From Gynuella sunshinyii YC6258 (GTDB taxonomy: Bacteria; Pseudomonadota; Gammaproteobacteria; Pseudomonadales; Natronospirillaceae), in assembly GCF_000940805.1 (NCBI RefSeq), contig NZ_CP007142.1:472593-536592 (forward strand): a stretch of 64,000 nucleotides of DNA, read 5' to 3'. Positions 37,601 through 46,062 of the stretch are shown here, piece after piece. Position numbers and translations under genes: made by a program. The notes below the pieces were generated by a model. It saw only the letters and a program-made list of their open reading frames with translations, was not told the DNA's origin and made no database searches. Numbering within the stretch: the stretch's first letter is position 1; every line of letters starts with the position of its first letter.

Positions 37601-40600
37601 ATCGGCGGCGCCGGTAACGACAGACTGTACGGTGGTACTGGCAACGATACTCTCAACGGTGGTTCATATCTTGAGGGTGGATTGGGTAATGATATTTACC
37701 AGATTTCCATCAACGATGGCGATGTCATCATTAATAACTATGACACCACCATTAACCATGTCGACGTCATCCAGTTTATGGAAGGTGTCACCCCCGATGA
37801 TGTTACGGTATATCGTGAAGGTGATAACCTCTATTTGACGATTATCAGTACCGGGGCAGTCATTACCATCAACAACTATTTCAATACTGACAATACCTAT
37901 GTCATTAACAGTATTGAATTTTCAGATGGCACGGTCTGGGACATCGACCAGATTCAGATACTGTCCATGCGCGGAACCAATGGTGACGACAACCTGGTGG
38001 GTTTCGATTCTGACGATGAAATCTCAGGTCTTGGCGGAAACGACATCATTCATGGCGGTGCCGGAAATGACTCTCTCTACGGTAACAGTGGCGACGACAA
38101 TCTCTATGGTGATGACGGCGACGATTTCCTACATGGTGGTGAAGGTCTTGATCATCTCTATGGTGGCACAGGTAACGATATATTACGGGGTGGTGCCGGT
38201 GATGGAGATGTACTGGAAGGCGGCCTGGGTAATGATACCTATCAGTTTGCCATCGGTGATGGCGACATTATCATCAATAACTACGATACCAACATCAACC
38301 ATACCGATATCATTCAATTTCTCGATGGCATCAGCCCCGATGACGTTGATGTATATCGTGAAGGTAACAATCTCTATCTGACGATTATCAGCACCGGAGC
38401 CGTTATTACCGTCAATAATTATTTTGACACCAGTAACGCTTATGTCATTCACCACATCGAATTTTCTGACGGAACCGTATGGAGCATCAATGATGTTCGC
38501 CTCATGTCCATGGAGGGTACCGATGGTGATGACACCATTCTGGGCTTCGAAACAGATGACAGCATTTCCGGTCTTGGTGGTGATGACACCATCCATGGTA
38601 ATGATGGCAACGACAACATCGAAGGCAATGACGGTGACGATACCATCTACGGCGGTAATGGTGCCGATACACTCAGTGGTGGCGATGGTCAGGATATCCT
38701 CTATGGTGAGGCAGGCAACGACATTCTTATGGGAGGTGATGGTCAGGACGACCTCTACGGTGGTGACGGTAACGATGTCCTGCGTGGTCAGGGTGGTAAT
38801 GGTGACCTGCTGGTAGGTGGACTGGGGAACGACACTTACCAGTTTGGACTCGGTGATGGCCACACCACCATCAACAACTACGATACCACGACCGGTCATA
38901 CTGATACTCTGCAATTCCTTGATGGTATCAGCCCTGATGATGTCGTGGTTCTGCGTGAAGATGACAACCTTTATCTGACGATAATCAGTACCGGTGAAGT
39001 CATCACCATCAATAATTACTTCAATACCAATAACGCCTACGTGCTAACCAGTATCACTTTTTCCGATGGCACGATCTGGAGCCTGGATGACATCAAATTG
39101 CTGTCTATCAAAGGAACCAGTGGCAGTGATGAACTGACTGGCTTTGAAACCGATGATGCCATTGATGGTCTCGGTGGTAATGACGTCATTTACGGTGGCG
39201 ATGGTAATGACACTCTGACCGGTGGACAGGGTAACGACGTCATCTATGGCGAAAATGGTAATGACACTATCGATGGTGGCAGCGATCAGGATGAGCTGCA
39301 TGGTGGTGCCGGTAACGATATTATCAGCGGTGGCAGCGGTCAGGACAAACTCTATGGTGAGGCCGGAAATGACACCCTGCGCGGTGGCGAAGGTCACGAC
39401 GACTACCTGGAAGGTGGCCTGGGTAACGATACCTATCTCTATGGTATTAATGATGGCGATACCACCATCAACAACTACGACACCACTGTCGGACACACTG
39501 ACGTCCTGACTTTCCTTGAAGGCATTGATCCTGCGGATGTCACGGTTAAACGCGAAGGTAACAACCTGTATCTGACCATCACCAGTACCGGGGCTGTTAT
39601 TACCGTCAGCAACTACTTCCATACCAATAACTACTACGTACTCAGCAACATAGAATTTGCTGATGGTACTGTCTGGGATATTGCAACCGTACAACAGATG
39701 TCTCTGGCCGGCACCGAAGAGGCTGACACGATTCTCGGTTTCGATACTGACGATACTATCGATGGTTTAAGTGGCGATGACAACATTCAGGCGGGAGCTG
39801 GCAACGACACCATTACCGGTGGCAGTGGTAACGATACGCTCTATGGTCAGGATGGCAATGACCTGCTCGAAGGCGGCGCAGATCAGGATATCCTTTATGG
39901 TGATGCCGGTAACGATACCCTCCGCGGTGGCGATGGTCAGGACCAACTCTATGGCGGTGCCGGAAACGATATTCTGCACGGCGGTAGCGGCCATGACGAC
40001 TATCTTGAAGGCGGCCTGGGTGACGATATTTACCAGTTTGCCCTGGGAGATGGTGACACCACCATCAATAACTATGACACCACCAATGGCCACAATGATG
40101 TTCTGCAGTTTCTCGACGGTATTAACCCGGATGATGTCACTGTTTCTCGCGTCGACAATCACTTATATCTGACCATTGCCGGCACCGGTGAAGTCATTAC
40201 TGTTTCGAATTTCTTCGAGACCAGCGACCGCTATACCCTCAGTATCGAATTTGCGAATGGCAGTGAATGGGATGTGGCGGCGATTAAATCCTTGTCTATG
40301 AAAGGGACCCAGGATGCCGACACCATCATCGGTTTCGACACCGATGATTTAATTTCCGGCCTTGGTGGCAATGACACCATCTATGGTCGCGGCGGCAACG
40401 ATACCATTTACGGTAATGATGGCAACGACATACTATACGGTGAACAGGGTAACGATATCCTGGACGGCGGAGATGATCAGGACATCCTCAATGGCGGTGA
40501 CGGCAACGACATTCTGTATGGTGGTGATGGTCAGGATGAACTCTACGGAGGCGCCGGCAACGATACCCTGGACGGTGGCACCGGTCACGACGACTATCTT

Positions 40601-42895
40601 GAGGGTGGCCAGGGTGACGACACGTACATCTTCGAATTCGGAGATGGCAATACCACCATTAACAACTATGACACCACGGTCGGCCACAGTGATGTACTGC
40701 AGTTTCAGGAAGGTATTGCAGCCAACGATGTATCCGTTACTCGGGACGGTAATAACCTGCTGCTGACCATTGCCGGCAGCGGAGAATTGATTACTGTCAG
40801 CAACTATTTTGTCACCAATAACCGTTATGTGCTGAGCGTGGAGTTTACTGATGGCAGCAGCTGGGATGTAGCAACTATTCAAAGGTTGTCCATGCAAACC
40901 ACAGAAGCCGCCGACAATGTTCTGGGTTTTGACACTGACGATGTTATCTCTGGTCTTGGTGGTAACGACATCATCAATGGTGGTGCCGGTAACGACACGC
41001 TGTCTGGTGATGATGGTAACGATACTATTGACGGTGGTGATGGTAACGACATTATCAACGGCGGTGCCGATCAGGATATTCTGAACGGTGGTAACGGCAA
41101 CGATACACTGAACGGCGGTGTAGGTCAGGACAAACTTTACGGCGGTGCCGGCAACGACGTTATTCGTGGTGGTACCGGACACAACGACTACCTGGAAGGT
41201 GGTTCCGGTGACGATACTTATCAGTTTGGTACCGGTGATGGAAATACCACCATCAATAACTATGATACCGGTGTAGGTCATAATGACGTATTGGAATTCC
41301 TGGACGGCATAAGTCCGGAAGACGTGACGGTGACACGAGATGGAAACAATTTGTATCTCACCATCGCAGGTACTGAAGAGGTCATCACCGTTTCCAATTA
41401 TTTTGCCACCAATAATTACTATGTCCTGAGCGCAATCAAGTTTGCTGATGGTACCAGCTGGAATGTCGAAACCGTTCAGCAGATGTCATTGCTACAGGCG
41501 ACCGAAGATGCCGATACCCTGCTGGGTTTCGATTCTGACGATACTATCGTCGGTCTGGGAGGTAATGACAACATTCAGGGAGGTAGCGGGAATGACACGC
41601 TGAGTGGCGATGCCGGCAATGACACATTGTATGGACAGGACGGAAACGACACCATTTATGGAGGTGAAGATCAGGATACTCTTTACGGTGGCAACGGTAA
41701 CGATACATTGTTCGGTGATGGCGGTCAGGACAAACTCTATGGTCAGGCAGGTAACGATATTCTGCGTGGCGGTAGCGGTCACGATGACTATCTTCAAGGC
41801 GACGCCGGCAACGATGTCTATCAGTTTGATAGCGGTGATGGCAATACCACGATCAACAACTACGATACCTCTAACAGCAACGATACCCTGCAATTCCTCG
41901 AAGGCGTAGATGCCGATGACATAACCCTCGGTAGGAACGGTGACAACCTGACACTGACCATCGGCAGTACCGGGGAAATAGTAACTGTCAGCAATTATTT
42001 TGCTTATGGCAATTATACGTTGCAGAACATCGTATTCGCCGATGGAACCAGTTGGGATCTTCGTCAGGTGCAGGTGTTATCGATGCAGGGCACCGATCTT
42101 GGAGACACAATCACTGGTTTTGGCACCGATGACAGCATTGCCGGTCTTGATGGCAACGACATTATTAACGCTGGTAACGGCAACGACACCATCAACGGAA
42201 ATAATGGCAACGATACACTTCATGGCAACGCCGGCAACGATACAATCTATGGAGACAGTGGTCGTGACACGCTGTACGGTGACCAGGGTAACGATGCACT
42301 CTACGGGGGCTCCGGCAAGGATGCACTCTATGGTGGGGATGGCAATGACACTTTGCGCGGTGAAGGCGGTAATGGCGATTACCTCAGCGGCGGCGATGGT
42401 AATGACACCTATCTGTTTGGTCTGGGGGATGGTGATACCACGATCAACAATTACGATTATATCGCCAGCAGTAACCATTACTCGGATACTCTGCAGTTTT
42501 TGGAGGGTATCTCCACCGAGGATGTCAGCCTCAGCCGCTCCGGTAATAACCTGCTGATAACGCTGACCACCACCGGTGAGACCATTACCATCCAGAATCA
42601 TTTCACCTATACCAGCAGTAGTTGGGATACTCGTCGTTACCGTCTCGACAACATCCGCTTCGACGATGGAACCACCTGGAACGCTACCACCCTGGATAGA
42701 CTCGGGCCCACAACTCTGGCAACAGCGACAGACACAACCACGGTTGAAACGGACACCAGTACACTGGCAACCCGGCAGGTGGATCAGTTGATCAACGCCA
42801 TGGCTACTTACAATATTGCCGAAGGCGCGGGTAACGTCATTCTGCAGGATGAACAGGAGGCTCTCAAACCAATGTTAGTGGCCAATTGGCAATAA
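34673..42895 (+). CDS. Giant RTX exoprotein made of 14 repeats
   Basis: A 2740-aa acidic protein with no cysteine that I can find and no N-terminal enzymatic or adhesive domain; RTX repeats start within 20 residues of the first Met. It alternates blocks of calcium-binding nonapeptides (GGxGxDxLx, e.g. [17 protein letters not shown]) with a block of about 100 residues of the hemolysin-type calcium-binding related family. The latter reads [41 protein letters not shown] and YF, then FADGT-WD. I count 14 units. The C-terminus has the type I secretion pattern [16 protein letters not shown] followed by a short tail. It lies directly downstream of its likely ABC/HlyD exporter. Function is unknown; a surface or matrix protein is plausible. 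Confidence 0.93.
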   Translation: MQNKSLDQQTLSTIDGTNGADHLSGTDGDDTLNGKYGNDFLDGGEGNDLLDGGSGDDILNGGAGQDTLKGGAGNDTLNGGTGDGDILEGGQGNDTYQFNLGDGNTTINNYDTDIDHYDVLQFLEGVSVDDVAVRRDDDNLLLTIISTGEVITVSHYFDNSDEYLISAFRFADGTEWDRGTILSMSMQGSEADDTLYGDNSGNVISGQAGNDVIYGNNGHDQLSGNEGDDTVYGGYGNDTLEGGEGDDILHGDSGDDTLTGGTGQDKLYGGDGYDTLRGGSGDGDYLEGGQGNDTYQFGLGDGNTTINNYDTTVDHTDVLQMLEGINPEDVTVRRDDDHLLLILSSGEIITVSHYFDESSAYVLSVEFADNTLWDFDTIQQMSMQGTDGDDILIGSIHNDSISGQAGDDIIFGNIGHDHLYGNEGDDTLYGNSGRDTLEGGEGDDTLFGGRNDDVLLGGDGQDYLSGDDGNDILRGGAGDGDILVGGQGNDTYQFAIGDGNTTINNQDSTVGHHDVLQFLEGVEADNVFARRDGDNLVLTIISTGEVITVTSYFDASQEFILDEIIFADGTTWDIPTIEQLVIQGTSGDDILIGYDSDDNLDGLEGDDTLYGNGGDDTLTGGAGNDILIGGAGQDTLEGGSGDDILRGGAGDGDILTGGLGNDTYQYHIGDGNITINNEDAGEGHSDTLQFLSGVSADDVEVHREGNNLYLTIVSTGAVITINNYFDTDNTYVINSIVFDNGTVWDVTTIQLMSMQATPDDDILLGFESDDVIHGGGGNDTIFGNNGNDTLYGDEGDDILDGGAGQDSLYGGIGNDILIGGEYLEGGLGNDTYRISLDDGNVIINNYDTDVEHIDIIQFLDGISPDNVTVYREGDNLYLTIVSTGAVITINNYFNTNNAYVINSIEFSDGTVWDIDAIHILSMQGTDGDDNLQGFETDDTISGQGGNDTIHGYDGNDTIFGNDGDDILYGDAGNDILIGGAGNDRLYGGTGNDTLNGGSYLEGGLGNDIYQISINDGDVIINNYDTTINHVDVIQFMEGVTPDDVTVYREGDNLYLTIISTGAVITINNYFNTDNTYVINSIEFSDGTVWDIDQIQILSMRGTNGDDNLVGFDSDDEISGLGGNDIIHGGAGNDSLYGNSGDDNLYGDDGDDFLHGGEGLDHLYGGTGNDILRGGAGDGDVLEGGLGNDTYQFAIGDGDIIINNYDTNINHTDIIQFLDGISPDDVDVYREGNNLYLTIISTGAVITVNNYFDTSNAYVIHHIEFSDGTVWSINDVRLMSMEGTDGDDTILGFETDDSISGLGGDDTIHGNDGNDNIEGNDGDDTIYGGNGADTLSGGDGQDILYGEAGNDILMGGDGQDDLYGGDGNDVLRGQGGNGDLLVGGLGNDTYQFGLGDGHTTINNYDTTTGHTDTLQFLDGISPDDVVVLREDDNLYLTIISTGEVITINNYFNTNNAYVLTSITFSDGTIWSLDDIKLLSIKGTSGSDELTGFETDDAIDGLGGNDVIYGGDGNDTLTGGQGNDVIYGENGNDTIDGGSDQDELHGGAGNDIISGGSGQDKLYGEAGNDTLRGGEGHDDYLEGGLGNDTYLYGINDGDTTINNYDTTVGHTDVLTFLEGIDPADVTVKREGNNLYLTITSTGAVITVSNYFHTNNYYVLSNIEFADGTVWDIATVQQMSLAGTEEADTILGFDTDDTIDGLSGDDNIQAGAGNDTITGGSGNDTLYGQDGNDLLEGGADQDILYGDAGNDTLRGGDGQDQLYGGAGNDILHGGSGHDDYLEGGLGDDIYQFALGDGDTTINNYDTTNGHNDVLQFLDGINPDDVTVSRVDNHLYLTIAGTGEVITVSNFFETSDRYTLSIEFANGSEWDVAAIKSLSMKGTQDADTIIGFDTDDLISGLGGNDTIYGRGGNDTIYGNDGNDILYGEQGNDILDGGDDQDILNGGDGNDILYGGDGQDELYGGAGNDTLDGGTGHDDYLEGGQGDDTYIFEFGDGNTTINNYDTTVGHSDVLQFQEGIAANDVSVTRDGNNLLLTIAGSGELITVSNYFVTNNRYVLSVEFTDGSSWDVATIQRLSMQTTEAADNVLGFDTDDVISGLGGNDIINGGAGNDTLSGDDGNDTIDGGDGNDIINGGADQDILNGGNGNDTLNGGVGQDKLYGGAGNDVIRGGTGHNDYLEGGSGDDTYQFGTGDGNTTINNYDTGVGHNDVLEFLDGISPEDVTVTRDGNNLYLTIAGTEEVITVSNYFATNNYYVLSAIKFADGTSWNVETVQQMSLLQATEDADTLLGFDSDDTIVGLGGNDNIQGGSGNDTLSGDAGNDTLYGQDGNDTIYGGEDQDTLYGGNGNDTLFGDGGQDKLYGQAGNDILRGGSGHDDYLQGDAGNDVYQFDSGDGNTTINNYDTSNSNDTLQFLEGVDADDITLGRNGDNLTLTIGSTGEIVTVSNYFAYGNYTLQNIVFADGTSWDLRQVQVLSMQGTDLGDTITGFGTDDSIAGLDGNDIINAGNGNDTINGNNGNDTLHGNAGNDTIYGDSGRDTLYGDQGNDALYGGSGKDALYGGDGNDTLRGEGGNGDYLSGGDGNDTYLFGLGDGDTTINNYDYIASSNHYSDTLQFLEGISTEDVSLSRSGNNLLITLTTTGETITIQNHFTYTSSSWDTRRYRLDNIRFDDGTTWNATTLDRLGPTTLATATDTTTVETDTSTLATRQVDQLINAMATYNIAEGAGNVILQDEQEALKPMLVANWQ
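34940..42700 (+). repeat. Fourteen tandem coding repeats of about 500-600 bp
   Basis: The conserved GNDTYQF-like block recurs at about 34940, 35535, 36126, 36640, 37145, 37676, 38218, 38815, 39410, 40010, 40600, 41195, 41795 and 42385. Most periods are near 595 bases; units 4 to 7 are shorter (505-540) because they have fewer RTX nonapeptides. Units 5 and 6 lack the RGGAGDGD-type linker. DNA identity between units is visibly high (for example the ACCATCAACAACTA phrase), so recombination between units is possible. Confidence 0.85.
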
Positions 42896-42909
42896 TCTTC
42901 TTTCATTGA

Positions 42910-42929
42910 GAGGCTGCTTCGGCAGCCTC
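42910..42929 (+). terminator. Hairpin after the RTX gene
   Basis: GAGGCTGC (42910-42917) and GCAGCCTC (42922-42929) form an 8-bp stem closed by a stable TTCG tetraloop, 14 bases past the RTX stop. There is no U-tract. Confidence 0.6.
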
Positions 42930-43562
42930 AACGTGTGAATTTACGATTCAAACAGCTTATTACCAAACGGTAACACAGTCCCCAATTATTAATTTTGTTA
43001 TCAAAAAAAGGCAAAAAGGAACCTACTGAAAATATCCTGGCTGCTATTCCACCGATAAAGTTTCTTCGTAACAAAAACAATAAATACTCTGCCAGTGATC
43101 AGTACCAGGATTTAAATAGATGGATAGAGGAATAGCGATTTGTTAGGTCAGTTTTCGATTGACCCACCGAAAATCAGCTCATTTTTCTGTAACATTTTTG
43201 TCATAAAAATCTTTCTTTCACGGTATATCAAGGCAGGAAATTTTTCTCACTCTGACTATTGAGGTATCAAAAAATCTCTTTTTTAAAACCAGATATATGT
43301 TGCAAGCCAATATCAATGCTTTTCTTTTAGAAGTGACATTCGCATAAAGTTATCAGAATAACACTTTTCAAATGTTACTCAGGCCCGACTGGATTGAGAA
43401 CTGCAACACAAAATAATGGTTATCATCCTGCCAGTCATACTTTTTTCCTGTTGGCGCCAACACCCAGAATTACTACCATTTTATTAATGGCAATCAGAAT
43501 TGATCCAAACGATACATGTATCACATTACTGAAAAATAACTAAAACTCGGATGATAAGTGCA
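42930..43562. other. AT-rich intergenic region after the RTX gene
   Basis: About 630 bases of low GC content with poly-A and poly-T stretches. No gene, repeat or clear promoter is supported, apart from serving as the upstream region of the possible small peptide at 43563. Confidence 0.5.
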
Positions 43563-43685
43563 ATGTCTAAATCCACTCGGAACACGTGGCTCAATATCAG
43601 CTTTGTCAGTCTATCGATCATCTGGCTCTCGCTGATGCTGACGACAACCAGCAATGCTGGCAGCTTGCTGACGTTCGGACCTTAA
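43563..43685 (+). CDS. Possible 40-aa secreted or membrane peptide
   Basis: A short frame from ATG 43563 to TAA 43685. It begins with a basic MSKSTRNTW segment, then has a hydrophobic helix (LNISFVSLSIIWLSLMLTTT) and ends SNAGSLLTFGP, the layout of a signal peptide with a SNA-G cleavage site and a very short mature peptide. The upstream GGATGATAAG is a weak ribosome-binding site. It is followed at once by a hairpin shared with the YitT gene. It is too short to be sure it is expressed. Confidence 0.35.
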   Translation: MSKSTRNTWLNISFVSLSIIWLSLMLTTTSNAGSLLTFGP

Positions 43686-43699
43686 AAGAGCGGAAAAGG

Positions 43700-44362
43700 T
43701 CAGCCAGTCTGCTGGCTCTTTGCTTTAGTCACCAGTGCTGCTTCTGCCTGCTCCAATTGATCACTGATTTGCGCGGGGTAAGGCTTGGCCCAGACAGGAG
43801 GACGGTGATAGCGACCTACCACTGAAGCCATCGTGAAAAACGCCAGTAGTGACCAGGCCACTTTATCCACATCAATCAAAACCAACGCCAGTATCATTAT
43901 CAGAATATCCAACGCCAACGTGGTTTTGCCAGCATGGACACCAAAGCGTTTTTCAATATACAGCACCATGACGTTGAATCCCCCCAGTGATGACTGATGA
44001 CGGAACAACAGAATCAACCCAAAACCAATCAGCAACCCCCCCAAAATTGCCACGATGGCAACCTGATCAATCTCAATATGAACAAATCGTCGCATCAGTT
44101 CACTCAACAACGTCAGCAGTGACACACTGACAAAGGTTCTGAGGGTAAAGCCCAGCCCCATTTGCAGATAGGAAAAGATATAAAAGGGAAGGTTGATGGT
44201 AAAAAACAATAAACCGAAGGAAAGGGGGGTAATCTGAATCAGAATCAGACTGAGGCCGGCTGTTCCGCTGATCAGCAACCCTCCGACACTGAGCAGATGA
44301 ATGCCCAGGGCAACCAGAAAACAGCCTTCCACAATGGAAAGCCAACGATGAAATATTTGCAT
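43700..44362 (-). CDS. YitT-family membrane protein
   Basis: A 220-aa inner-membrane protein with five or six hydrophobic helices. It carries the family features GLLISGTAGLSLIL near residue 30, GGLLIGFGLILLFRHQSSLGGFNVM and a final helix before a polar C-terminus. YitT proteins are widespread and of unproven transport function. ATG 44362 is preceded by GAGGAG. It has no operon partner on its strand within 150 bases, except possibly the amidase upstream (176-base gap). Confidence 0.88.
   Translation of the reverse strand: MQIFHRWLSIVEGCFLVALGIHLLSVGGLLISGTAGLSLILIQITPLSFGLLFFTINLPFYIFSYLQMGLGFTLRTFVSVSLLTLLSELMRRFVHIEIDQVAIVAILGGLLIGFGLILLFRHQSSLGGFNVMVLYIEKRFGVHAGKTTLALDILIMILALVLIDVDKVAWSLLAFFTMASVVGRYHRPPVWAKPYPAQISDQLEQAEAALVTKAKSQQTG
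43702..43717. terminator. Hairpin at the YitT stop codon
   Basis: AGCCAG (43702-43707) and CTGGCT (43712-43717) overlap the YitT stop. On the plus strand the stem is followed by CTTTGCTTT and on the minus strand by GACCTTTTCC, so it may end both the 40-aa frame and the YitT transcript. Confidence 0.4.
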
Positions 44363-44538
44363 GTTCCGCTCCTCTAATCCTCTTGGGCTTTTGGCCGCCG
44401 GGGATATTAATCATTTGTCTTTTGGACAGTGGATGATTGTAAAGAAGCGGGTGAGTGATATACCAGCGATATTTTGTTGAGAGGGACTCACTCAATATGA
44501 TGAGGGCCGGCAGTATCAGGTCTGCCAGCACCTCTTAT

Positions 44539-45411
44539 TTACCAGTGTTTGCCATCCTTACTCAGTAATGGCCGATACAGTTCAGGACGCCGGTCCCGGA
44601 AAACTCCCCAGCCGCGACGGCTCTCAGCGCAGGCATCCAGATCCAGGGTATGTACCAGCACGGACTCCGTTACTTCATCCGCTTCACAGACTTTGGCTCC
44701 AAACTCATCGGTTATGAATGACCCCCCATAAAAGGTGATCTCAGAATCTCCCACCTGCTCCCTGCCAATCCGGTTACTCACAACAATTGGCGTCACATTG
44801 GCCGCAGAGTGCCCTTGCTGGGTGCGCTGCCAGTGATCTTTGCTGTTAATGCTTGCATCATGCGGTTCACTACCGATAGCCGTGGGGTAAAAAATGATTT
44901 CCGCCCCCATCAGCGCCAGTGCTCTGGCCGTTTCAGGGAACCACTGATCCCAGCAAATGCCGATACCGATCGTGCCGTATCGGGTATTGAAAACCTTGAA
45001 GCCGCTATCTCCGGGAGAGAAATAAAATTTTTCGGAATACCCGGGACCATCCGGAATATGGGATTTCCGATAGACATCGGACACACTGCCATCGGCATCA
45101 ATCACAACGATGGAATTAAACAGACATTGGCCGGCTTGCTCATAAAATGAGACCGGCAATACGACAGACAACTCTTTGGCAATATCCTGGAAATGACGAA
45201 TGGCGTCATTTTCGGCGACGGACCGGGCAAACGAAAAATACTCTTCATGCTGCTGCTGGCAAAAATACACACGCTCAAACAGCTCTTGCAGCAGAATAAT
45301 CTGTGCACCTTTGGCGGCCGCTTTGCGCACCAGTTTCTCAGCATTACGGATATTCTCATGAACATCCCAGGTACAGCTCATCTGGGTGGCAGCAACAGTC
45401 ACTTTACGCAT
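44539..45411 (-). CDS. aguB: N-carbamoylputrescine amidase
   Basis: Nitrilase-superfamily enzyme hydrolysing N-carbamoylputrescine to putrescine, ammonia and CO2 in the arginine-decarboxylase polyamine route. The 290-aa protein shows the Glu-Lys-Cys triad: LLQELFERVYFCQ (Glu), VYRKSHIPDGPGY (Lys) and GIGICWDQWFPE (Cys). It also has the AguB-typical PTAIGSEP and HWQRTQQGHSAAN segments and the C-terminal RRGWGVFRDRRPELY. An agmatine deiminase partner (aguA) is not in the window. Confidence 0.95.
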   Translation of the reverse strand: MRKVTVAATQMSCTWDVHENIRNAEKLVRKAAAKGAQIILLQELFERVYFCQQQHEEYFSFARSVAENDAIRHFQDIAKELSVVLPVSFYEQAGQCLFNSIVVIDADGSVSDVYRKSHIPDGPGYSEKFYFSPGDSGFKVFNTRYGTIGIGICWDQWFPETARALALMGAEIIFYPTAIGSEPHDASINSKDHWQRTQQGHSAANVTPIVVSNRIGREQVGDSEITFYGGSFITDEFGAKVCEADEVTESVLVHTLDLDACAESRRGWGVFRDRRPELYRPLLSKDGKHW

Positions 45412-45504
45412 AAACTATTCTCAACAGATCTGGTGAAACGGGCATTATGGTAGGCAGAAGAGGAATTACAACTTAAATTCGGCAAAATCATCGATTCCCC
45501 ACTA

Positions 45505-45520
45505 CAATTGGTATCATACT
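45505..45520 (+). promoter_or_regulatory. 16-mer shared with the GlcNAc operon promoter
   Basis: CAATTGGTATCATACT differs by two transitions from the sequence just upstream of the GlcNAc operon (15060-15075, minus strand). It sits 41 bases upstream of the pseudopilin gene. It could be a shared regulator site or chance. Confidence 0.25.
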
Positions 45521-45560
45521 ATCGAATGGCCTTTTTTCCTGTGGAATCATTTAAGTAATA

Positions 45561-46055
45561 ATGTCGAACTCTAATCGCAATCGCCCGGCATTCCCGTCTC
45601 TCAATGCGGAGTATGGTGGTTACACCTTACTGGAAATTATCATTTCCATCGCCCTTATCGGAATACTCGTCTCCGTCGCATTACAATCGTATAGTGCTTA
45701 CTTTGACAGAGTGGATAGAAACAAAGCTATCAGCGATCTTAAAATCATATCAACCTTGATTACCGCCTATGCCATGGACAGTGGTGGGGAGTTTCCAGAC
45801 TCTTTGGCAGATGTAAATGCGGATGGCTATCTTGACCCATGGGGCCACCCCTATCAGTACCTCAATATTGCCAACAAGCGCGGCAACGGACATAACCGTA
45901 AGGACCGTAATCTGGTTCCGATCAACTCAGACTATGATCTTTACAGCATGGGAAAAGACGGCGAAAGCGTTGGGCCTTTGACCGCCAAACAAAGCCAGGA
46001 TGACATTATTCGCGCCAATAACGGCGATTTTATAGGCCTGGCATCCACGTATTAA
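45561..46055 (+). CDS. Orphan GspG-like type II pseudopilin
   Basis: A 164-aa protein with a type IV prepilin leader: a 20-residue polar leader ending GG, then YTLLEIIISIALIGILVSVAL. The Glu at +5 is kept; the usual Phe at +1 is Tyr. The globular part has the major-pseudopilin layout with DPWGHPYQYL and a C-terminal DYDLYSMGKDGESVG loop that binds calcium in GspG. No other secretion or pilus genes are nearby. It is followed seven bases later by the GGDEF/EAL gene, so the two form an operon. No Shine-Dalgarno is obvious. Confidence 0.85.
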   Translation: MSNSNRNRPAFPSLNAEYGGYTLLEIIISIALIGILVSVALQSYSAYFDRVDRNKAISDLKIISTLITAYAMDSGGEFPDSLADVNADGYLDPWGHPYQYLNIANKRGNGHNRKDRNLVPINSDYDLYSMGKDGESVGPLTAKQSQDDIIRANNGDFIGLASTY

Positions 46056-46062
46056 CAATTGC

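Noticed and set aside
34685-42601. Many long minus-strand and plus-strand alternative frames inside the RTX gene, up to about 280 codons
   Set aside because: They arise from the biased, repetitive GGT/GAC codon content; their products are repetitive Val/Ile/Thr-rich or Met/Thr-rich and recur with the RTX period.
34940-42700. Regular direct repeats that might suggest a CRISPR array
   Set aside because: The period is 500-600 bp and lies in frame within one coding sequence.
43586-43825. 79-codon plus-strand frame
   Set aside because: It runs through the YitT 3' end and the shared hairpin; the composition is not protein-like, and the 40-aa frame at 43563 fits better.
44100-44531. 143-codon minus-strand frame overlapping the YitT start
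   Set aside because: Mostly a shadow of the YitT coding sequence in another frame, with no domain features.
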